This document shows, one piece after another, positions 51,171 to 61,429 of a stretch of DNA of 64,000 bases. The first letter of the stretch is position 1. Each line of letters begins with the position of its first letter. The notes beneath the pieces were generated by a model. That model was not told the DNA's origin. It did not search any database and was given only the letters and a program-made list of their open reading frames with translations. This stretch comes from an uncultured Pelagibacteraceae bacterium. Lineage in GTDB: Bacteria; Pseudomonadota; Alphaproteobacteria; Pelagibacterales; Pelagibacteraceae. The DNA lies in contig CACDTF010000003.1 of assembly GCA_902555665.1 (NCBI GenBank), positions 28,361 through 92,360 on the forward strand, in the 5' to 3' direction. Made by a program: the position numbers and the translations under genes.

Positions 51171-51275
51171 TTTTTCTCCTTTTTAATGATTAATAAACCA
51201 TATAATGCATATAGACAGTATGTCAATAGTTTAGAATTATTATAATGTAGATTTTAAGTGTATGATTTAATTAAA

Positions 51276-51704
51276 TTATTTTTGAGTTTGATTATCACTC
51301 GCAACTCTAACCAACACTTCAACGGAATTTATTTTTTTTCCTGTAATATTTTTTCTAATATTTATTTTGTCTATATCGCTCTCATCACAATCAATTAACT
51401 CATGCGTATCTTCATCAAAAAAATGATGATGTGCAGATGTGTTTGTATCAAAATAACTTTTGTGACTATCGATTGAAATTTCTTTTAAATATCCTTTTTT
51501 TTCAAATGCATGAACTGTGTTATAAACTGTAGCTAGAGATATCTTTTGATTCATTTTCTCAGATAACAATTTAACCAAATCGTTAATTGTGAAATGAAAA
51601 GTTTTTTCTCTATTATACAAAACTTCACACATTTTTATTCTTTGCTTAGTCGGTCTAAGCCCAACTTCTCTTAATTTTTCAATAAAATTGCAGTTTTTTG
51701 GCAT
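51276..51704 (-). CDS. Fur-superfamily regulator, probably Irr-type
   Basis: LREVGLRPTKQRIKMCEVLY, SLATVYNTVHAFEKKGYLKEI, HHHFFDEDTHELID; divergent from fabA as in other alphaproteobacteria (recollection). Confidence 0.88.
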   Translation of the reverse strand: MPKNCNFIEKLREVGLRPTKQRIKMCEVLYNREKTFHFTINDLVKLLSEKMNQKISLATVYNTVHAFEKKGYLKEISIDSHKSYFDTNTSAHHHFFDEDTHELIDCDESDIDKINIRKNITGKKINSVEVLVRVASDNQTQK

Positions 51705-51796
51705 TGTTTTTTATAACTATTCTAAAGTATGAATAAAAATATATTGTTTTATTATATTATATTAGGATTAAATCAAGTAATAAGGGTCTCGAAATT

Positions 51797-52297
51797 ATGA
51801 AAAAAAACTCGTACTCCTATGATGACCTAATAACTTGCGGAAATGGTGATCTTTTTGGACCTGGCAATGCAAAATTACCTCTTCCGCCAATGCTTATGTT
51901 TGACAGAATAACGGAAATCAATGAAAATAATGGAGCGTTTAATAAAGGCTCTTTAAAAGCTGAATTAGATATTAAAGATAATCTTTGGTTTTTTGATTGT
52001 CATTTTAAAAAAGATCCAGTTATGCCAGGGTGCTTAGGTTTAGATGCTATGTGGCAACTGGTAGGGTTTTTTCTAGGTTGGCTAGGAAATCCTGGAAAAG
52101 GAAGAGCTTTGGGAGTGGGTACTGTGAAATTTACAGGTGAAGTTTTACAGAGTGTAAAAAATGTAAGATATGAAATAGATATGAAAAAAATTATGTCTCC
52201 TGGAGGAACAACTGTTGGGCTTGCAAATGGGATTGTTCTTGCAGATAATAAAAAAATATATTCGGCTGAAAGTTTAAAAGTAGGGTTGTTTAAATAA
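51797..52297 (+). CDS. fabA: 3-hydroxydecanoyl-ACP dehydratase/isomerase
   Basis: [47 protein letters not shown]. Confidence 0.97.
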   Translation: MKKNSYSYDDLITCGNGDLFGPGNAKLPLPPMLMFDRITEINENNGAFNKGSLKAELDIKDNLWFFDCHFKKDPVMPGCLGLDAMWQLVGFFLGWLGNPGKGRALGVGTVKFTGEVLQSVKNVRYEIDMKKIMSPGGTTVGLANGIVLADNKKIYSAESLKVGLFK

Positions 52298-53508
52298 TGA
52301 GAAGAGTAGTTATCACAGGTTTAGGAGTAGTTTCTTGTCTAGGCAATAATCAAGAAGAAGTTCATCAATCTTTATTAAATTCAAAATCAGGAATTTCTTT
52401 TGCAGAAGAGTACAAAGAGCATAATTTAAAAAGCCATGTTCATGGTAAACCAAATATTAAACTGGAGGATCATATCGATAGAAAAACAATTAGATTTATG
52501 GGTTCAGGATCAGCTTATAATTATATTGCAATGAAAGAAGCAATTAAGGATTCTGGATTAAAAGAAAGTGAAGTGAGCAATTTTAAAACTGGGATTGTAA
52601 TGGGTTCCGGTGGCCCATCAATTGAAAATGTAATACTTGCAGCAGACAAGACAAGAGCTAAAACTCCAAAACTAATGGGGCCCTTTATTGTTCCAAGAAC
52701 AATGGCCAGTACTGCCTCAGCAACACTTGCAGTACCATTTAAAATTAAAGGAACTAACTACACAATGAGTTCTGCATGTGCAACTAGTGGACATTGCATA
52801 GGAAATTCTATGGAATTAATTCAAATGGGCAAACAGGATGTTGTTTTTGCGGGTGGTAGTGAAGAAATTCATTGGGCAATGACAGCAATGTTTGATGCTA
52901 TGACAGCTTTATCATCAAAATATAATGATACTCCTCAATCTGCGTCTAGAGCTTATGATAAGACTAGAGATGGATTTGTAATTGCTGGTGGTGCAGGTGT
53001 ATTAGTGCTTGAAGAATACGAACATGCTAAAGCAAGGGGTGCTGAAATATACGCAGAATTAACTGGTTATGGAGCAACTTCAGATGGATACGATATGGTA
53101 GCACCATCTGGTGAAGGTGCTGTTAGATGTATGAAAATGGCAATGGCAACTGCTAAAAATAAAATTGATTACATTAATACACACGGAACATCTACTCCAG
53201 TTGGAGATATAACTGAACTTAATGCTATTAAGGAAACTTTTGGAGAAGATATTCCAAAAATAAGTTCAACAAAATCTTTATCGGGTCATCCATTAGGGGC
53301 TGCTTCAGTGCATGAAGCAATCTATTGTTTGATTATGATGAAAAATAATTTCATAACAGGATCAGCAAATATTACAGATATGGATGATGATGCTAAAAAA
53401 TTTCCAATTGTTGCGAAAACTGAAATAGGAGCAACCTTAAATACAGTAATGTCAAATAGCTTTGGCTTTGGTGGAACTAATGCAGCTTTAATTTTTGAAA
53501 AGGTTTAA
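52297..53508 (+). CDS. fabB: 3-oxoacyl-ACP synthase I
   Basis: [43 protein letters not shown]. Confidence 0.97.
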   Translation: MRRVVITGLGVVSCLGNNQEEVHQSLLNSKSGISFAEEYKEHNLKSHVHGKPNIKLEDHIDRKTIRFMGSGSAYNYIAMKEAIKDSGLKESEVSNFKTGIVMGSGGPSIENVILAADKTRAKTPKLMGPFIVPRTMASTASATLAVPFKIKGTNYTMSSACATSGHCIGNSMELIQMGKQDVVFAGGSEEIHWAMTAMFDAMTALSSKYNDTPQSASRAYDKTRDGFVIAGGAGVLVLEEYEHAKARGAEIYAELTGYGATSDGYDMVAPSGEGAVRCMKMAMATAKNKIDYINTHGTSTPVGDITELNAIKETFGEDIPKISSTKSLSGHPLGAASVHEAIYCLIMMKNNFITGSANITDMDDDAKKFPIVAKTEIGATLNTVMSNSFGFGGTNAALIFEKV

Positions 53509-53511
53509 TTT

Positions 53512-54297
53512 ATGAGTTTAATGAAAGGTAAAAAGGGATTAATCATGGGTGTTGCCAATGAAAGATCTATTGCCTGGGGCATATCTCAAAAACTTGCTGA
53601 AGCAGGAGCTGAACTAGCATTTACTTATTTAGGTGACGCTTTAAAAAAAAGAGTAATTCCTTTAGCAGAAAAATTAAATTCAAACGTTACATTTAGTTGT
53701 GATGTTGAAAAAAAAGAAGAAGTTGTAAAATTATTTGAAGATATCAAATCTCAATGGGGTGAAATTGATTTTGTAGTTCATGCAGTTGCTTTTTCAGATA
53801 AATCAGAGTTATCAGGTGAGTACCTAAATACGACAAGAGAAAATTTTTTAAGAAGTATGTTAATTTCTTGTTTTTCATTTACTGAAGTAGCAAAAGAAGC
53901 TTCAAAAGTAATGAAGCAAGGTGGAAGTTTATTAACTTTAACTTACGAGTCTACTAAAGCAATTCCAAATTATAATGTAATGGGTGTTTGTAAATCAGCT
54001 CTTGAAGCAAGTGTTAAGTATCTTGCAAGAGATTTAGGAGCCAAAGGTATGAGAGTAAATGCAATAAGTGCAGGACCTATCAAAACATTAGCTGCTTCTG
54101 CTATCGGGGATGCAAAATTTTTATATAAATGGAATGAGGATCATTCTTTTCTTAAAAGAAACGTAGATATCCATGATGTTGGAAATTCAGCATTATACCT
54201 TCTAAGCGACCTAGCAAATGGTGTTACCGGTGAAATTCATTACGTAGATGCTGGATATAACAAGGTTGGCATGCCAGACCCTAAAAATATTACCTGA
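53512..54297 (+). CDS. fabI: Enoyl-ACP reductase
   Basis: KGLIMGVANERSIAWGISQKLAEAGAELAFTYLG, YNVMGVCKSALEASVKYLA. Confidence 0.97.
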   Translation: MSLMKGKKGLIMGVANERSIAWGISQKLAEAGAELAFTYLGDALKKRVIPLAEKLNSNVTFSCDVEKKEEVVKLFEDIKSQWGEIDFVVHAVAFSDKSELSGEYLNTTRENFLRSMLISCFSFTEVAKEASKVMKQGGSLLTLTYESTKAIPNYNVMGVCKSALEASVKYLARDLGAKGMRVNAISAGPIKTLAASAIGDAKFLYKWNEDHSFLKRNVDIHDVGNSALYLLSDLANGVTGEIHYVDAGYNKVGMPDPKNIT

Positions 54298-54327
54298 AAT
54301 TTAGTTAAATTTAGTTAAATTATTGAT

Positions 54328-54780
54328 GTGAAGAAGAACATTGATTTTATAATTTTTGCTTTAAAACAACTCAAAGCTGCAGAAAATTTCGGTTTTACAA
54401 GAAATGAAGCTAATAGAAACTTAAAACTAGCTTTAAATCATTATTGGCAAGCAAAAGAATTGGGTATTCATATTTTTAGAAAACATAAATTAAACAAAAC
54501 TAAAGCAGCGTCTAAAACTAAAATAGAAAATACTGAGGTTGAACATGCTGTTCCTGCTCAAGTAATTGTAGATATGCTTATGAGCTTAAAAAAATTTGAA
54601 ACTAATAATGTTGAGAAAATACTTAAAAAATATTGGAGAGTTATATTGGTGACTAAAAATGAACATAAGAAGCTTAATAATAAAAAACTAAAAATAAGAT
54701 CATCGATGCCAAAGGATTGGAAGAAAAAATATAATATGGATCCAATGGCTCGATATAAATTAGCTAAAATAAAGTTTTAG
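54328..54780 (+). CDS. Hypothetical protein, 150 aa
   Basis: Long ORF with GTG start filling the fabI-pnp gap; basic, motif VEHAVPAQVIVDMLM; no family recognised. Confidence 0.7.
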   Translation: MKKNIDFIIFALKQLKAAENFGFTRNEANRNLKLALNHYWQAKELGIHIFRKHKLNKTKAASKTKIENTEVEHAVPAQVIVDMLMSLKKFETNNVEKILKKYWRVILVTKNEHKKLNNKKLKIRSSMPKDWKKKYNMDPMARYKLAKIKF

Positions 54781-54787
54781 AAATTTA

Positions 54788-56860
54788 TTATTCAGTAGCT
54801 TGTTTCATAGAAAGTTTAACTTTACCTCTATCGAAACCAATAACTTTAACTTTTACTTCATCACCTTCTTTAACAACGTCAGTAACTTTAGCTACTCTTT
54901 TATCTGCAAGTTCTGAGATATGAACAAGTCCATCTTGTTTTCCTAAGAAATTAACAAATGCACCAAACTCCATAATCTTCATTACTTTACCTGAATAAAT
55001 TTTATTCAATTCAGCTTTTGCAGTGATATCTTTAATCATTTGCATTGCGATGTTTCTAGACTCTTCATCTGGCGCAGCAACTGTTACTACACCTTCGTCG
55101 TTTACATCTACTTTCGCACCTGATTTTTCAACTATCTCTCTGATTGTTGCACCACCTTTTCCAATCACAGCAGCAATGTCTTTTTTATCTACATTAACTT
55201 GTTCCATTTTTGGAGTATGTTTTCCAACATCAGATCTTGAAGCTGATAATGCTTTATTCATTTCACCTAAGATATGAACTCTTCCATCTTTAGCTTGGCT
55301 TAATGCCTGTTCCATAATTTCAAAAGTAATACCTGTAATTTTGATATCCATTTGAAGAGAAGTAATTCCATCTTTAGTTCCAGCAACTTTAAAGTCCATG
55401 TCACCAAGATGATCTTCATCACCTAGGATGTCTGAAAGGACGCTGAAATCGTCACCTTCTTTTATTAATCCCATTGCAATACCAGCAACTGGTTCTTTAA
55501 TGGGTACTCCTGCATCCATTAATGCTAAAGAAGTTCCACAAACAGTAGCCATTGAAGAAGAACCATTAGACTCTGTAATTTCTGAAACTACTCTAAAAGT
55601 ATATGGAAATGCTTCTTTTGTAGGTAATGAAGAGTTAATCGCTCTCCAAGCTAATTTACCATGTCCGATTTCTCTTCTACCAGTTCCAATTCTTCCAGTT
55701 TCTCCAACTGAAAAAGGAGGAAAATTATAATGAAGCATAAATCGTTCTCTTTGAAGCCCATCCAAACTTTCAATTCTTTGCTCATCATCAGATGTGCCTA
55801 ATGTTGCAACAACAATTGCTTGAGTTTCTCCTCTTGTAAACAATGCAGAACCATGAGCTCTTGGTAAAACACCCACTTCACATTCGATAGGTCTTACATC
55901 AGATAAACCTCTGCCATCAATTCTATTTTTGTTTTTTAGAATGTCAGTTCTTACAATTGATTTTTCTAGATTTTTTAGCTGACTGTTAACATCAAGATCA
56001 GTATAATTTTCATCTTCCTCATAAAGTTTTTTAGCTTTATCAGTAATCTCTGAAATTTGATTTGATCTATCTTGTTTATCTCTTGTTGCGAAAGCTTTTT
56101 TAAGATCTTCTGTAAAAGTTTCTTCTAGTTTTTTCTTAACTTCTGATAGATCTTTTTTCTCAACTGTCCACTCAGGTTTTCTGCATTCTTTTGCAAGTTC
56201 CTCAATCATTTCAATCACTGGAACAAAACCTTCGTGACCAAATTTAACTGCGTTTAGCATTTCTTCTTCAGTTAAGCCACTTGCTTCAGACTCAACCATA
56301 AGTACAGCTTCTTTTGTACCTGCTACAACTAAATCTAATTTCGATTTTTCTAACTCTACTTTAGATGGGTTTAAAACATATTTTCCATCAATAAATCCAA
56401 CTCTTGAAGCTCCTACAGGACCCATAAATGGCATTCCTGATATAGCTAAAGCTGCTGAAGATGCAGTGATTGATAAAATATCTGGTTCGTTTTCCTTATC
56501 GTATGAAATTACAGTTGGTAATAACTGTACTTCATTTTTAAATTCATCAGGAAACAAAGGTCTGATTGGTCTATCAATTAATCTAGAGATTAATGTTTCG
56601 CTTTCAGTTGGTCTTGCTTCTCTTTTAAAATATCCACCTGGAATTTTTCCAGCTGCATAATATTTTTCTTGGTAATTTACAGATAATGGAAAGTAATCCA
56701 TATCAGGATTTACTTTTTTTGCTCCTACTACCGTTGCTAGTACGACTGTCTCTCCACATGTTGCGATTATTGCACCGTCTGCCTGTCTTGCTACTTTACC
56801 TGTTTCTAAACTTATCTTCTTTCCTGCTACTTCAATTTCCTTCTTATATACTTTAAACAT
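54788..56860 (-). CDS. pnp: Polyribonucleotide nucleotidyltransferase
   Basis: 690 aa; [16 protein letters not shown] ([14 protein letters not shown]) and S1 domains. Confidence 0.98.
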   Translation of the reverse strand: MFKVYKKEIEVAGKKISLETGKVARQADGAIIATCGETVVLATVVGAKKVNPDMDYFPLSVNYQEKYYAAGKIPGGYFKREARPTESETLISRLIDRPIRPLFPDEFKNEVQLLPTVISYDKENEPDILSITASSAALAISGMPFMGPVGASRVGFIDGKYVLNPSKVELEKSKLDLVVAGTKEAVLMVESEASGLTEEEMLNAVKFGHEGFVPVIEMIEELAKECRKPEWTVEKKDLSEVKKKLEETFTEDLKKAFATRDKQDRSNQISEITDKAKKLYEEDENYTDLDVNSQLKNLEKSIVRTDILKNKNRIDGRGLSDVRPIECEVGVLPRAHGSALFTRGETQAIVVATLGTSDDEQRIESLDGLQRERFMLHYNFPPFSVGETGRIGTGRREIGHGKLAWRAINSSLPTKEAFPYTFRVVSEITESNGSSSMATVCGTSLALMDAGVPIKEPVAGIAMGLIKEGDDFSVLSDILGDEDHLGDMDFKVAGTKDGITSLQMDIKITGITFEIMEQALSQAKDGRVHILGEMNKALSASRSDVGKHTPKMEQVNVDKKDIAAVIGKGGATIREIVEKSGAKVDVNDEGVVTVAAPDEESRNIAMQMIKDITAKAELNKIYSGKVMKIMEFGAFVNFLGKQDGLVHISELADKRVAKVTDVVKEGDEVKVKVIGFDRGKVKLSMKQATE

Positions 56861-56917
56861 TTCATTTCCATTTCGTTTCGTTCGTTTCGTTCCATTCCGT
56901 TCTATCTATCTTGACTT

Positions 56918-57166
56918 CTATTTTCTTAAATTCAATTTCGACAGTACATTTTTGTAAGAATCCATTTTATTTTTCTTAAGGTATTCTAACAATTTCTTTC
57001 TTCTATTTACCGCTCTCAACAATCCAACAGATGAATGTTTATCCTTTTTGAATTGCTTAATATGTTTAGAGAGAGTTTCAATTTTCTCAGTTAGCAAAGC
57101 GATCTGTATCTCTGAAGATCCAGTATCTTTATCGTGAATTGCTAATTCTTGTGCCTTTTTGTTCAT
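56918..57166 (-). CDS. rpsO: 30S ribosomal protein S15
   Basis: DTGSSEIQIALLTEKIETLSKHIKQFKKDKHSSVGLLRAVNRRKKLL. Confidence 0.98.
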   Translation of the reverse strand: MNKKAQELAIHDKDTGSSEIQIALLTEKIETLSKHIKQFKKDKHSSVGLLRAVNRRKKLLEYLKKNKMDSYKNVLSKLNLRK

Positions 57167-57178
57167 GCCTCTTGCTTC

Positions 57179-57547
57179 CTATTTATTTGTTTGTTTTATT
57201 AAGTTTTCTATTTTTTCCGCATACTCAAAAGATTCATCTTTTCTAAAAAGTAATTTTGGTAAAAATTTCATAACCACTTTTTGTGATAAAATTTTTCTAA
57301 TTAAAAATGAGTATTCTTTTAGAACACTAATTGTTTCCTCCGCATCTTTTCCACCCAATGGAAGAACATATGCTTTAGCAATTTTTAAATCAGGACTCAT
57401 TCTAACCTCAGTAACTGTTATAGTGTTTGTTTCTAAATTTGGCACCTTAGCCTCATTTCTTATAAAAATCATGCTTAAAGACTGCTTAATCATTTCTCCT
57501 ACTCTAAGTTGTCTTTGTGATACTGGTTTTCCTATTCTGTCCGCCAT
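57179..57547 (-). CDS. rbfA: Ribosome-binding factor A
   Basis: RQLRVGEMIKQSLSMIF, ITVTEVRMSPDLKIAKAYVLPLG. Confidence 0.95.
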   Translation of the reverse strand: MADRIGKPVSQRQLRVGEMIKQSLSMIFIRNEAKVPNLETNTITVTEVRMSPDLKIAKAYVLPLGGKDAEETISVLKEYSFLIRKILSQKVVMKFLPKLLFRKDESFEYAEKIENLIKQTNK

Positions 57548-59766
57548 TAAATTGACCTCTCAGTAGATGTAACACTAAAAGCCTCTATTGTGTCATTTTT
57601 TTGAAAATCCATATAATCTTTAACGGTTATTCCACACTCTTGACCGCCACTTACTTGTTTCACTTGGTTTTTTTCTCTAAATATTGATAAAACTTTTCCA
57701 GTATAAATAATAGTACCATCCCTAATTATTCTAACATCTGAAGTACTATTAATTTCTCCTTCAATTACTTTTGAGCCTGCAACTTTTCCAGCACCTGAGA
57801 CTTTAAATATTTCCAAAATTTGTGCTGTACCAGTAATTTTTTCTTGGACATCGGGTGCCAATAATCCTGACATTCTTTGTTTAATGTAATCTAAAACTTC
57901 ATAAATAATATTGTAAGAAGATATTTTTATCTTATCATTTTCAGCAAGTTTTTTTGCTTCTTTACTTGGTTTAACATTGAAAGCTATTAATACTGCATTT
58001 GAAGCTTTAGCTAATGTAACGTCTGTTTCTGTTACCATTCCAATATCTGCTAAAATTATTTTAGGTTTAACCTCATCATGTTTAATTTGACTAATTGCAT
58101 TTTTGATTGCTTCAGATGATCCATGTACATCAGATTTAATTATTAAATTTAATTCTTCTGTAGATTTATCTGAAAATGCAGAGTCTTGAGTTGCGAAAGA
58201 TAGTGGATTTTTTCCATCCTTACTCTCTTGTGCTCTATTTTCACTAAGTGTCTTAGCTTCTTTTTCTGTATCAAGAACAATAAAATCGTCTCCAGCTTTA
58301 GCTGCACCATTTATTCCTAAAATTTCAACAGGAGTAGAAGGTGATGCTTCATTAATATTTTTACCTTTATCATTGATAATAGCTCTTACTTTTCCCCACT
58401 TTAAACCACTTACAAAAAAATCACCTCTCTTAAGTGTTCCTGTTGTTACAATTATATTTGCAACTGGACCTCTACCAACATCAATTTTTGATTCTAAAAC
58501 TATACCTGTAGCTTTAGATTCATAATCCGTTTTAAGATCTAAAATTTCTGCTTGTAGTATTATTGACTCTACCAATTTATCTAAGTTTTGTTTTGTCTTA
58601 GTAGAAATTTCAACCATTAAAGTATCTCCAGATAAATCCTCAGCAATTAGTTCATGCTCTAATAATTGATTTTTTATTTTCTGAGGATCTGCCTCTGGTA
58701 AATCACATTTATTTATTGCTACAACTATTGGAACATTTGCGGCTTTAGCATGTTTAATAGACTCAACTGTTTGAGGTTTAACTCCGTCATCAGCAGCAAC
58801 TACTAAAACAACCACGTCTGTTAATTTTGATCCTCTTGCTCTCATTTCTGTAAATGCAGCATGACCTGGGGTATCAATAAATGTTAATTTATTACCCTGA
58901 CTTTCAATTTGATAAGCTCCAATGTGTTGGGTTATTCCACCAAATTCTCCTGAAACCACGTTCGCACTTCTGAGAACATCTAGTACTGATGTTTTGCCAT
59001 GATCTACATGACCCATAACGGTAACTATTGGTGGTCGATTTTTTAAACTTTCTGTTCTTGAAGCTTTTATTTTTTGAATTATTTCTTCTGCTTTCTCTTC
59101 CCTAATTGGATTGTGACCAAATTCTTTAACTAAATATTCTGCAGTATCTGCAGCTAATGTTTGATTAATAGTCACAGTAACACCCATGCCAAATAAATGC
59201 TTGATTACATTGCTTGATTGTTCAGCCATTCTATTTGCAAGTTCTCTTACTGTGATTGCTTCAGGAATATTTACATCTCTTTTAATTGGTTTTAAATTTT
59301 CTTGAGAATCATCTTTCTTAGCATTTTTAATTTCTTTTTGTCTTGCTCTCTTTACTGATGCTAAACTTCTTTGTTTTGCATCAATCTCATCACTTAGTGC
59401 TCTTGATACAGTTAATTTTAGCTCTCTCTTTTTTGTTCCTGCTTTTAAAGTTTTTCTATCTTTGTTTTCACTATCTCCCTTAAGTCGTTTAGTAGCTCTT
59501 TGCTCTGCTAGTTTTCTCTTTTCAAAATCGTTTGTTATAGGGGGTGATTTAGGATTAAATGAAGGTTTTAATGGTGTTCCTCTGTTGAACGTTGAGCTTG
59601 ATCTTGGCTTATTCGTACTAGATCTAAATGATCCTCCTCTACTCGAGAATTTTCCAGTTTGTTTTTCAATAACTACAGAATTTTTTCCTTGAGATTTAGC
59701 AATCTCAATATTCTTGATTGATTTTTTGGCTGAGCCTGAAATTGTTAATTTTGTTTTTTTCTCCAT
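57547..59766 (-). CDS. infB: Translation initiation factor IF-2
   Basis: GHVDHGKTSVLDVLR, DTPGHAAFTEMRARG, NKCDLP. Confidence 0.98.
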   Translation of the reverse strand: MEKKTKLTISGSAKKSIKNIEIAKSQGKNSVVIEKQTGKFSSRGGSFRSSTNKPRSSSTFNRGTPLKPSFNPKSPPITNDFEKRKLAEQRATKRLKGDSENKDRKTLKAGTKKRELKLTVSRALSDEIDAKQRSLASVKRARQKEIKNAKKDDSQENLKPIKRDVNIPEAITVRELANRMAEQSSNVIKHLFGMGVTVTINQTLAADTAEYLVKEFGHNPIREEKAEEIIQKIKASRTESLKNRPPIVTVMGHVDHGKTSVLDVLRSANVVSGEFGGITQHIGAYQIESQGNKLTFIDTPGHAAFTEMRARGSKLTDVVVLVVAADDGVKPQTVESIKHAKAANVPIVVAINKCDLPEADPQKIKNQLLEHELIAEDLSGDTLMVEISTKTKQNLDKLVESIILQAEILDLKTDYESKATGIVLESKIDVGRGPVANIIVTTGTLKRGDFFVSGLKWGKVRAIINDKGKNINEASPSTPVEILGINGAAKAGDDFIVLDTEKEAKTLSENRAQESKDGKNPLSFATQDSAFSDKSTEELNLIIKSDVHGSSEAIKNAISQIKHDEVKPKIILADIGMVTETDVTLAKASNAVLIAFNVKPSKEAKKLAENDKIKISSYNIIYEVLDYIKQRMSGLLAPDVQEKITGTAQILEIFKVSGAGKVAGSKVIEGEINSTSDVRIIRDGTIIYTGKVLSIFREKNQVKQVSGGQECGITVKDYMDFQKNDTIEAFSVTSTERSI

Positions 59767-59776
59767 ACCTCATCAC

Positions 59777-61330
59777 TCAATCTTTATAAATAATGTTTCT
59801 GGCAGACATAATTAGTTCATCCGCTTCTTCTTTAGATAAAGCAAAATCTTCCAGATAACCTTGGATTTTTACTCTCTCACCTTTAACCACATCATAACCA
59901 CCAGTTAATTCATCGGATGCTAAATCTGCAAAATCTTCTAAACTTAAAATTTTTTGTTCACCAAGTGTGACTAACATTCCTGGTGTTAATCCCTTTAAAT
60001 TTATCAAGGCATCTTCCAGACCTAATTCTTTAATTCTCTGAGAAATATCCTCTTGATCCTTTTCATAAAACTCTTTAGCTCTTTCTATCAATGCTTTAGC
60101 AGTATCTTCTTCTATACCTTCGATCTTCATTAAATTTTCAGCTGAACTATCTTTGATGTCATCAATAGTTGAAAAACCTTCAGCAACAAGTAACTGACCC
60201 AACGTTTCATCTAGCTCTAAATTTTTCACAAAGTTCTCTGTTTTTTCTTTAAATTCTAATTGTCTTCGTTCAGAGTCTTCTGCATCTGTCATTATATTAA
60301 TTTCATAATTTAAAAGTTTTGTCGCAAGTCTTACATTTTGACCTCTTCTTCCAATTGCTTTGCTTAAATTTTCCTCGGTAAGAATTACATCAAGTTTTTT
60401 TCTTTCACTATCAACGTTGACTCTTTGTACTTCAGCAGGAGATAACGCATTTGAAACCAAAATAGCAGGGTCTTCTGACCAATTAACTATATCAATTTTC
60501 TCTCCTTGAAGTTCATTTACAACAGCTTGAACTCTTGAACCTCTCATACCTACACAAGCACCTACTGGATCTAGAGATGTATCAACTGCTTTAACACATA
60601 TTTTAGCTCTACTTCCAGGATCTCTTGAAGAAGATTTAATTTCTATTAGTCCATCATAAATTTCAGGAACTTCTTGAACAAAAAGCTTTTCCATAAATTT
60701 AGGATGAGCTCTAGATAGAAATATTTGTTGCCCTCTAGGTTCTCTTCTAACATCATAACAATAAGCTTTTATACGATCACCTGCTTTAATATTTTCACGA
60801 GGTATTAACTCATTTTTTTGAATTATTGCTTCAGTTCTTCCTAAATCAACAATTACATTTCCAAATTCTAATCTCTTTACAATTCCACTTAAAATAGAGT
60901 CTTTCTTGTCAATAAAATCATTAAATTGTCTTTCTCTTTCAGCTTCTCTTACATTAAAACTAATCACCTGCTTTGCAGTTTGTGCAGCTATTCTTCCAAA
61001 ATCAAATGAAGGAAGTGGCTGTAATACTTCGTCGCCTATAGACTTATCTTTGTTTAATTCATTTAAATTAATTGCATCTTCCAATTTTATCTCTGTATTT
61101 GCATTTTCAGGATTTTCAGAGATTATCAATTTTCTAAAAAGTTCAATATCTCCATTGTCTCTATTGATAGAAACTTTAATTTCATTTTCCTGTCCAAATT
61201 TTGATTTTGCAGCTTTAGCAATACCTGTTTCCATAGAGCTTATAATTAGTTCTTTATCAATTGATTTTTCTAAAGCTACAGCTTCAGCAATTCTTAACAA
61301 TTCAAGTTTATCTGCTCTTTTATTTAACAT
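59777..61330 (-). CDS. nusA: Transcription termination/antitermination protein NusA
   Basis: S1/KH domains (GACVGMRGSRVQAVVNELQGEKIDIV), start MLNKRADKLELL at 61330; the listed ORF start at 61369 lies in the terminator hairpin. Confidence 0.96.
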   Translation of the reverse strand: MLNKRADKLELLRIAEAVALEKSIDKELIISSMETGIAKAAKSKFGQENEIKVSINRDNGDIELFRKLIISENPENANTEIKLEDAINLNELNKDKSIGDEVLQPLPSFDFGRIAAQTAKQVISFNVREAERERQFNDFIDKKDSILSGIVKRLEFGNVIVDLGRTEAIIQKNELIPRENIKAGDRIKAYCYDVRREPRGQQIFLSRAHPKFMEKLFVQEVPEIYDGLIEIKSSSRDPGSRAKICVKAVDTSLDPVGACVGMRGSRVQAVVNELQGEKIDIVNWSEDPAILVSNALSPAEVQRVNVDSERKKLDVILTEENLSKAIGRRGQNVRLATKLLNYEINIMTDAEDSERRQLEFKEKTENFVKNLELDETLGQLLVAEGFSTIDDIKDSSAENLMKIEGIEEDTAKALIERAKEFYEKDQEDISQRIKELGLEDALINLKGLTPGMLVTLGEQKILSLEDFADLASDELTGGYDVVKGERVKIQGYLEDFALSKEEADELIMSARNIIYKD

Positions 61331-61345
61331 AATTTTGTTTGCTCC

Positions 61346-61372
61346 AAAAAAAAATGGGCTAAAGCCCATTTT
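61346..61372 (-). terminator. Intrinsic terminator/attenuator between metK and nusA
   Basis: AAAATGGGCT-TT-AGCCCATTTTTTTTT on minus strand. Confidence 0.85.
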
Positions 61373-61429
61373 GTAAAGTTCAATAATGTAGCTGCAATAT
61401 AGTAAAGTTTTTTTTTAATTCAACAGAAA

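Noticed and set aside
55023-55730. Antisense ORFs within pnp
   Set aside because: Complement of conserved coding sequence
61331-61369. N-terminal extension of NusA (MGFSPFFFGANKI)
   Set aside because: Encoded by the terminator hairpin and T-tract; the NusA start is MLNKRADKLELL
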